Source: Paraphoma chrysanthemicola (taxonomy: Eukaryota; Ascomycota; Dothideomycetes; Pleosporales; Phaeosphaeriaceae). Taken from it: a stretch of 64,000 nt of DNA. The position numbers were made by a program, and so were the translations under genes. Below the pieces are notes generated by a model. The model was not told the origin of the DNA. It made no database searches and was given only the letters and a program-made list of their open reading frames with translations. Positions 57,994 through 64,000 of this stretch are shown piece by piece (the stretch's first letter is position 1; each line of letters opens with the position of its first letter). Location: contig JAGMWG010000001.1 of the NCBI GenBank assembly GCA_020744225.1, forward strand, positions 3,823,371-3,887,370. The letters run 5' to 3'.

Positions 57994-58419
57994 ATGGAGA
58001 ACCCCGTCTGGGACAGCCGAGCAGCTGTCGCGCAAGCTAAGCAGCAAATCAACAACAGCGCACGTTGCGCAAACGACCGACAATGGCCGCAGAAAATTAC
58101 TAGAGAGAACTGCGACACTATTATCTGCTTTCTTGAAGAATTTGGCGTTCTTGTGTGCAAACAGCACCATACAGGAGTCGTCAATCTTGACAGGCACTTA
58201 CGAGAACAGCATGGAACCCCCATTGCACAGCGACGACAAGTACTAGAGCACTTTGCACAATTTTCTGTTGTCAATCCAAGTACAGTCGAACTGCTAGAGG
58301 AGCCCGCAGCGCTCATTCCTGAACTCAGAGCGCTGTTGAGCGGTATGCAGTGCAGAGCGTGCAGCTTTATCACAGTTAGCACAAGCAGCATAAAGACACA
58401 CTGCAGAAAATTGCACTAA
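57994..58419 (+). CDS. Spared N-terminal zinc-finger part of the telomere-linked helicase
   Basis: An intact 141-codon stretch from the first in-frame ATG, ending at the first premature stop (TAA, 58417-58419). It has two finger-like units: VLVCKQHHTGVVNLDRHLRE (Cys-His..His pattern) and MQCRACSFITVSTSSIKTHC (C-x2-C..H-x4-H). This is the N-terminal arrangement seen in fungal subtelomeric helicases and OrsD-type proteins (DUF3505). Two Trp codons survive here, unlike in the rest of the gene. It may be only the undamaged front of the pseudogene; expression is unproven. Confidence 0.55.
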   Translation: MENPVWDSRAAVAQAKQQINNSARCANDRQWPQKITRENCDTIICFLEEFGVLVCKQHHTGVVNLDRHLREQHGTPIAQRRQVLEHFAQFSVVNPSTVELLEEPAALIPELRALLSGMQCRACSFITVSTSSIKTHCRKLH

Positions 58420-61400
58420 CTTTCTTAGACAGGGGATAAAAGCGCATTGTATTCAACTGTAAAAGTTCAGACGTTTTTTAGCAGCAGGAGGTTGCAGAAA
58501 TATTTTATTGTTAATTTAGGTGCTGAAAACAATGTTGAGAATTCCAAAAGATTAAAACTAAACCAGGTTACTCAGCAGCAGCTTAGCAATTATCAAAAAG
58601 TGCGAAAACAGATTAACAACAACATGCAAGTAATAGAAGAGGCAGCAAAGACTAATAAAACTGGCTAGTTCACGAGAACAAAGTAGTTGCCGTTTCTAAA
58701 AGGCCGCAATCTCGCTCATCTAGGCTACGCAGCCCACTTACCCAATCGCAACAAGGTAAAGCTACGTCTTACTACTAAGCTAACAGAAAAATTAATTAAG
58801 CAGAGTGTAAGAGGGCTAGCAACACTTCCAGATAAGACACAGCAATAGCTCAAAAGTGCAAAGCAGACAGAGGTTGATGTACGTCCGTTAGCGCGAATGC
58901 AGAACCCCAAGAGTCAGGCAACGTACGCTAGCTACATAGTCCGATTTGTATACTTCTATCTCCGCATCATCGCTAACAAAGAGCGTCGAGTAGATAAATT
59001 TTTATCACAAGAGTCTCAGCTTGTTAACAGCAGTAATAAGAAAAGCAGCAAGAATAGCAGTACAGAGAGCGAGTGCAACAACAGTAGCAAGAACAATAAC
59101 ACTAGAAGCTCCAACAACAACAGCATTGCGCCACCGCGCACACCGCGCAAGAATACGCAAGTTAACAAACTAAAAGACGCGCAGGAGCTGTTTACGTAAA
59201 AGAGCAATCAGAAGGCGCTAGCAATGCAGCTCTAGCTGACGCTAGACAACAGCGACGCAACCGCTCAGACGAGCGCTCTGCTTAACTCGCTAACTTCATT
59301 TATTCTTACGGGGTATAGTAATAACGCGATGTCGACTAGTCTAGTGCAGTATCTCGCCGTGCTAGGCATAGACACGCAGACGAACCGCTTGCGCACGGCA
59401 AAGAATTACTCGTACATGCTAGCTAGCGTTGTGTACTATACCCAGGTGCTAGCTGTTAAAAAGTTACTTCTAGCAGCTAAACGTAAAGATCAGACAGAGG
59501 AAGATCGCGATCAATTCTTAGATATGCGCAAGAAGTATCTAGCAAACAGCTCGTACAGTCCAATAAGTGCAATGCTTAGTCTACTAGCATACAGCAAGCA
59601 CGCAGCAATAAACAAAGAGAACGCTAGCAACACTTCTTAGTCGCCCAACAAGAAGACTTTCTATCTTAACAGTCAGCCAATCAAGGTTCAACGCTTCTGC
59701 AAGATAGCACAGAGCATAGAGGCTAAGTTAGTAGAGCAATTCTAGCAGCTATACTAAGTCAACAATGTTGCTGACCGCTTTGCAATTAATCTAGAGCAGA
59801 TTACAGACAACGTTACGTTCACAACGCAGGGCAAGTCTTTTGTAACAACTGCTGGCAACAGTCTGTCTAAAGAGTTAGCTTAGATGCTAAAGCAGGCGCA
59901 GAGTACAGAGGGCAGCATACAACTGCAGACTTCTAACAGCCAGTAGAGAAGGAAAAAGGTGCGAGAGTATCTGCGCAAGCTAGACCATTTCAAGGAGCTC
60001 AAGCTGTGTTGCGTGCACGTTAAACAAGGTCAGCCAGCTCAAGAGTCTAAGATTACGACGACACAGCATCGCAACAGACTACTGCAGGACCGCAATTAGT
60101 ATATCATCGCTAGTATAATAGTATTAGTAGTTCACTACTACAAGTCGCAGTCTCAGTTTAACGCGCCAAAGGTAGTGCCGCGCTTTCTGCTGCCGCGGTT
60201 AGAACAGATTATAGCGCTCTACTTAAGTTACTTGCAGCCGTTTAAAGAGTATCTTGTAGTACAGGTCTTAGGTAGTAGAGTGCACGACTACATCTAGGGC
60301 GACGGGCAGGGGGCATAAGGCACCAACCAACTTACAAGAGTGCTAGAGCGCAAGACAAGCAAGCGGCTTAGTGTCAAGCTACATACGCTAGAGTACCGTC
60401 ACACTACTATTAGCATTAGCCAGGTCAAAGTAGGCGAGTCATTTAGTCGGAGCTATCAAGACGAGGTAGAAGAGATAAATAAAGCAGAAGTAGACAAAGA
60501 TCAGGAAGATCTTCTTAAGCTGCAGAACTCGCAGACAACGTTAATAGGCGTAGGCAACTACAGCGTGTTAATTAACATCGTAAAGCATCTCAGCACGCGG
60601 TCGATCAATGCGTTCCAGGCACTCAGCACAGCGTAGCATCGCTTCTTAGGTGTAGATAGGCAGGCAGCTAAGCACGAAGCGCCGACGCAGCAACGGAAGA
60701 GAGCGATGCAGGAGAGCATGTCTAGGCTAGCAATTCTGCCGAAAGAGAAGGCAGTGCATGTAGAAGACACGCAGGTTACGGCAGTACAGCAAGCGCTACA
60801 GAAGGTGTTAGGCAAACAAGACGTTAGGTTTCAGTCAATAGAGCAGGAACAGGCACTGTACGCAGTGCTAGACAAGCAGACGCCGCTCGTAGTCGTGCTT
60901 CCAACTAGAGGAGAGAAGAGCTTACTGTTCACGCTGCCAGCTTATGTAGAAGAGACGGGCGTAACAGTAGTCATTATGCCGTACCAGGCGTTAATTAAGA
61001 ATCTAGTTAGCCAGATTCGCGATGCTAAAGTCGACTGTATAGAATAGAAGCATAGCGAAAGCAACCCAGCGTCCGTAGTAGTTGTCAGTGCAGATGTAGC
61101 GGGCGACATAACAAGCAACAGCAACTTCTTAGGTTATGCTCAGTTGCTAAAAGGCAAAGAGTTGCTGCAGCAGATTGTAGTCAACAAGTATCATCTAGTG
61201 CTGACAGCACAGCACTAGCGAGAGAATCTGCTCAAGGTCAAGAATCTGCAACTGCTTAGGTGTCTAATAGTACTATTAACAGCAACGCTGCCGCCGTTGC
61301 AGAAAAGCAAGCTAGAGACAAGCATGCTTGTAAAGAATGCAACGTACATCCAAGCCAGTACAGTAAGGCCGAACGCTCAATACTTTATATCGTAGTATTA

Positions 61401-62625
61401 ACGCAAGGCGCTAGAGAATACAGCGCTGTAGATGTGCGAGCAATAGACTGCAAGGCTGCAGCAGACAGAACAGAAGGGGGTTGTATATTATCTCAGCAAG
61501 GCGCAGAGCAAGCAGATAGCAGAAGCGCTAGAGTGTGCATACTATCACGCGGGCATAGACGCTAACAAGCAGGCTAATCAACTACAAGAGTAGGTAGAGC
61601 ATAGTAGGTTAATTGTAGCTACGTCGGCGCTTGGAACAAGAGTAGACTACGCGGGGATTGTGTACATCTTACACGTTAAGATGCCGTAGAGCATTACCAA
61701 CTTCGCTCAGGCAAGTAGACGTAGAGAACAAGGCAGAGAGGAGGTCGATGTAGTAGTAGTGCTTAAGCAGGGAGAGGTTAAGAAGAGGATAGAGCGAGAG
61801 AGCGATAACATAGAGGTAGTAGCAATAGGGCAGTTTCTAGTTAGGAGCGGGTGCCAACAGGAGCTAATAAGCTCGTATATAGATGTAAAGAGGGTCAGGT
61901 ATCAAGAGATAGAGGCAGTCCGTTGCGATTAATATAGGGAGAGAAAAGATACTTAGTTAGAGGAGCAGGAGAATTGGGCTCGCAAATAAGCTACAGTAGA
62001 GAAAGCGTTTAGTAAGCTGCAGAATAGATGTGCAATCTGCTAGATAGTAAGACAGGAGCATGCAGCAAGACAGGAGGATAAATAGAAGAAGCATAGAACG
62101 ATGCAATGCACAGCGTAGGAGCACGCAACAGAGGCAGGAGCGGATAAGTTCTAGAAGAAGATAGTAGACCAGACGGTAAAGAATAATTGTCAGCAGTACT
62201 AGGTAAGTCAGAAGTACTGCGCAACAGAGGAGAGGATAGACAAGCAGTATCAGTAGGCAAATGTAGTAGTGCCGCTAGCGTACGCAGCGCGTCTAACTCA
62301 GAGAGGCATTGCGACAATAAGAGATTGCAGATTTAGGGAGATAAGAGACGATACATACGCTAGATAGTTAGGGAAGAGGCATAGAGAGGAGGTATAAGGA
62401 CAGGTGTTTACGAACGCGATAGCAATAGCGATTCAGCTTATACTGCAATACCGTTAGGTAGGAGAGTATAGTAAGATGTAGTTAGAGTAAGAATACAAGA
62501 AATAGAGATATGTCCACTTACTTGTAGAGTAGGCGCAGAGATAAGAATTCAAAAATTAGCTACTCAGGTAAGAGGTTCAGAGTTATAAATAGAGAATACT
62601 CTATACTAGCAACAGTAAAACATGA
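57994..62625 (+). pseudogene. Telomere-linked RecQ-type helicase relic, RIP-mutated
   Basis: One frame can be followed for 4.6 kb from 57994 to a TGA at 62623-62625 without any frameshift. By hand count it holds about 44 internal stops, all TAG or TAA and none TGA, mostly where the family has Trp (for example HDYI*GDGQGA*GTNQL). Helicase motifs are visible but damaged: LPTRGEKSLL for the Walker A, VVNKYHLVL for the DECH box, TSALGTRVDY for motif V and QASRRREQGR for motif VI. Each change is explained by G to A. The order is N-terminal zinc fingers, a middle region, the RecQ core (from about 60720), and a Cys/Trp-type C-terminal domain. Such helicases sit next to telomeres in many fungi. Confidence 0.85.
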
Positions 62626-62696
62626 AATAAGAAAAGAAGAAGAGTAAGCCCGCGCTAAGGCGTACAGTGTTATAAGAGATGTTTTATCTTTAATGT

Positions 62697-62995
62697 GTAA
62701 TATCTAACTAGTTAGTTGTCTAATATTAGTTATCTAATATCAGTTGTCTAATATCAGTTGTCTAATGTTGGTTGTCTAATGTTAGTTGTCTAATGTCGGT
62801 TGTCTTTGTCTAATTTTCTAGTTCTAGGTGTCTAGTTCCGGGTGTCTGATTCCAGGTGTCTGATTTCCGATGTCTAATTTCTGATTTCTGATCTCTGATT
62901 TCTAATTTCTAATTTCTAATTTTCGATTTTCGATTTTCGATTTTCGATTTTCGATTTTTAATTTTTGATTTTTGATTTCTAAGTTCTAATTTATA
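62697..62995 (+). repeat. Degenerate short tandem repeat tract that changes period
   Basis: The tract begins with 13-15 nt units of the TAATATCAGTTGTC type, drifts through GGTGTCTGATTCCA-like units, shortens to 7 nt units (TGATTTC, TAATTTC) and ends in pure GATTTTC repeats and GATTTTT variants. It lies just after the helicase relic. Confidence 0.85.
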
Positions 62996-63142
62996 ACTTT
63001 TACTTAGAGGTAAATATCTAGGGTAGTAGAACAGCTGTTACAGAGAATAACAACACGTAAGAGAACTACAGAAAAATAAAGTATAAACTGCGCGAATTAG
63101 CAAGGTATTATAGGAAGAGCATATAAGAGTAGAGAAAAGACA

Positions 63143-63745
63143 GAGTAGGCGGCTAGGCCGTAATACAGAAGAAGAGAGTAAGAATTAGAGTAAGAGGTTT
63201 ATAGACAGGGTGGGCAGCTAGGCCGTAATACAGAAGAAGAGAGTAAGTATTAGGGTGAGAGGTTTAAAGATAGGGTGGGCAGCTAGGCTGTAATACAGAA
63301 GAAGAGAGTAAGTATTAGGGTAAGAGGTTTAAAGACAGGGTAGGCGGTTAGGCCGTAATATAGAAGAAGAGGGTGCAGGGTAAGGGTGAAGGGAAAGACG
63401 GGGTGGGCGGTTGGGCCGTGATATAGAAGAAGAGGGTGCAGGGTAAGGGTGAAGAGAAAGACGGGGTGGGCGGTTGGGCCGTAATATAGAAGAAGAGAGT
63501 GCAGGGTAAGGGCGAAGGGAAAGAAAGGGGTGGGCGGTTGGGCCGTGATACAGAAGAAGAGAGTGCAGGGTAAGAGTAAAGGGAAAGACGGGGTGGGCGG
63601 TTGGGCCGTAATATAGAAGAAGAGGGTGCAAGGTAAGGGCGAAGGGAAAGAAAGGGGTGGGCGGTTGGGCCGTGATACAGAAGAAGAGGGTGAAGGAAAA
63701 GACGGGGTGAGTAGTTAGGGTGTGATGTAAAAGAAGAGCGAAACG
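63143..63745 (+). repeat. 63-65 bp subtelomeric minisatellite, about 9.5 copies
   Basis: Units start with GGGTGGGCGGTTGGGCCGT, followed by (A/G)ATA(C/T)AGAAGAAGAG, and recur at about 63209, 63274, 63339, 63401, 63464, 63528, 63591, 63655 and 63705. The first three units (65 bp, GTAAGTATTAGG type) differ from the later ones (62-64 bp, GTGCAGGGTAAGGG type). Because 63 is divisible by three, a false minus-strand frame of 100 codons at 63329-63631 reads as a 21-residue repeat; I do not call it a gene. Confidence 0.92.
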
Positions 63746-63765
63746 GCTAACCCGGTGGTCAAGTA

Positions 63766-63839
63766 GAGAACCGCTTAGGTCAGAACGCGGAGCGTTTGAG
63801 AAAGAAAAAGAGAACCGCTTAGGTTAGAACGCGGAGCGT
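63766..63839 (+). repeat. 30 bp direct repeat before the telomere
   Basis: GAGAACCGCTTAGGT followed by (C/T)AGAACGCGGAGCGT occurs at 63766-63795 and again at 63810-63839 with a single base difference. Confidence 0.9.
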
Positions 63840-63866
63840 AACTGACGAGGACAATTGATGAGGATT

Positions 63867-64000
63867 GGGTTAGGGTTAGGGTTAGGGTTAGGGTTAGGGT
63901 TAGGGTTAGGGTTAGGGTTAGGGTTAGGGTTAGGGTTAGGGTTAGGGTTAGGGTTAGGGTTAGGGTTAGGGTTAGGGTTAGGGTTAGGGGTAGGGTTCGG
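63867..64000 (+). repeat. Telomere, (TTAGGG)n, right chromosome end
   Basis: About 22 tandem TTAGGG units in the G-rich, 3'-ending orientation, as expected at the right end of the plus strand. The last 20 nt vary slightly (GGGGTAGGG, GTTCGG), possibly from read error at the contig end. Confidence 0.98.

Noticed and set aside
61260..61565. Plus-strand 101-codon frame inside the helicase relic
   Set aside because: It is in a different frame from the followable helicase sequence, which covers the same bases with recognisable motifs.
63329..63631. Minus-strand 100-codon frame with a 21-residue repeat (LLLYHGPTAHP-type)
   Set aside because: It is an artefact of the 63 bp minisatellite, whose period is a multiple of three; no start context, splice sites or coding bias support a gene.
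1..64000. CRISPR arrays, bacterial operons or prophage
   Set aside because: The DNA is eukaryotic with spliceosomal introns and a TTAGGG telomere; the only tandem arrays are subtelomeric satellites without spacers.

Overview
The window is the right-hand end of a filamentous ascomycete chromosome. It runs from ordinary gene-dense euchromatin on the left into a subtelomere that ends in TTAGGG repeats (63867-64000). The organism looks like a Dothideomycete, most likely Pleosporales. This is inferred from compact genes with 40-70 nt GT..AG introns, the gene families present, and RIP-type (repeat-induced point mutation) decay of repeats. No ribosomal RNA or tRNA gene was recognised.

Left part (1-20 kb), mostly conserved housekeeping genes. 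In order: a single-pass Ser/Thr-rich surface protein; the SSU-processome factor UTP11; a short-chain dehydrogenase; the twin CX9C protein CMC1; the TFIID/SAGA subunit TAF9; a large TM-FN3-coiled-coil protein; the lipin-type phosphatidate phosphatase; a ferroportin-family transporter; a mitochondrial P-loop ATPase; an F-box/LRR-like gene with an in-frame TAG; and a tautomerase. Many are divergent or convergent pairs.

Middle part (20-43.6 kb), more open spacing. It holds a secreted PL3 pectate lyase with a C-terminal CBM1, plus a decayed extra CBM1 fragment about 0.7 kb downstream; tRNA-His guanylyltransferase THG1 with a very large Ser/Pro-rich insertion before its conserved C-terminus; a TMA23-like G-patch protein; a secreted metallophosphoesterase; a HAK/KUP potassium transporter; a DUF3176-like membrane protein; and a secreted HExxH zincin-like protein.

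Right part (43.6-64 kb), sparse and repeat-affected. It holds a 2EXR/F-box-like protein, a flavin monooxygenase and a zinc-type (MDR) oxidoreductase on either side of a 1.3 kb AT-rich RIP-like block, a frameshifted gene relic, and a delta3,5-delta2,4-dienoyl-CoA isomerase gene cut off in mid-exon. From that breakpoint outward the DNA is subtelomeric: a 4.6 kb relic of a telomere-linked RecQ-type helicase read in one frame with about 44 TAG/TAA stops and no TGA until its own terminator, then a degenerate short-repeat tract, a 63-65 bp minisatellite, a 30 bp direct repeat, and the telomere.

The best leads are the THG1 insertion, the frame-preserving and apparently strand-biased decay of the telomere helicase (its N-terminal zinc-finger part is spared), the CCCTAA-containing breakpoint that truncates the isomerase gene, and the unassigned secreted zincin. 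All exon limits were placed by hand from splice consensus and frame continuity, without transcripts.
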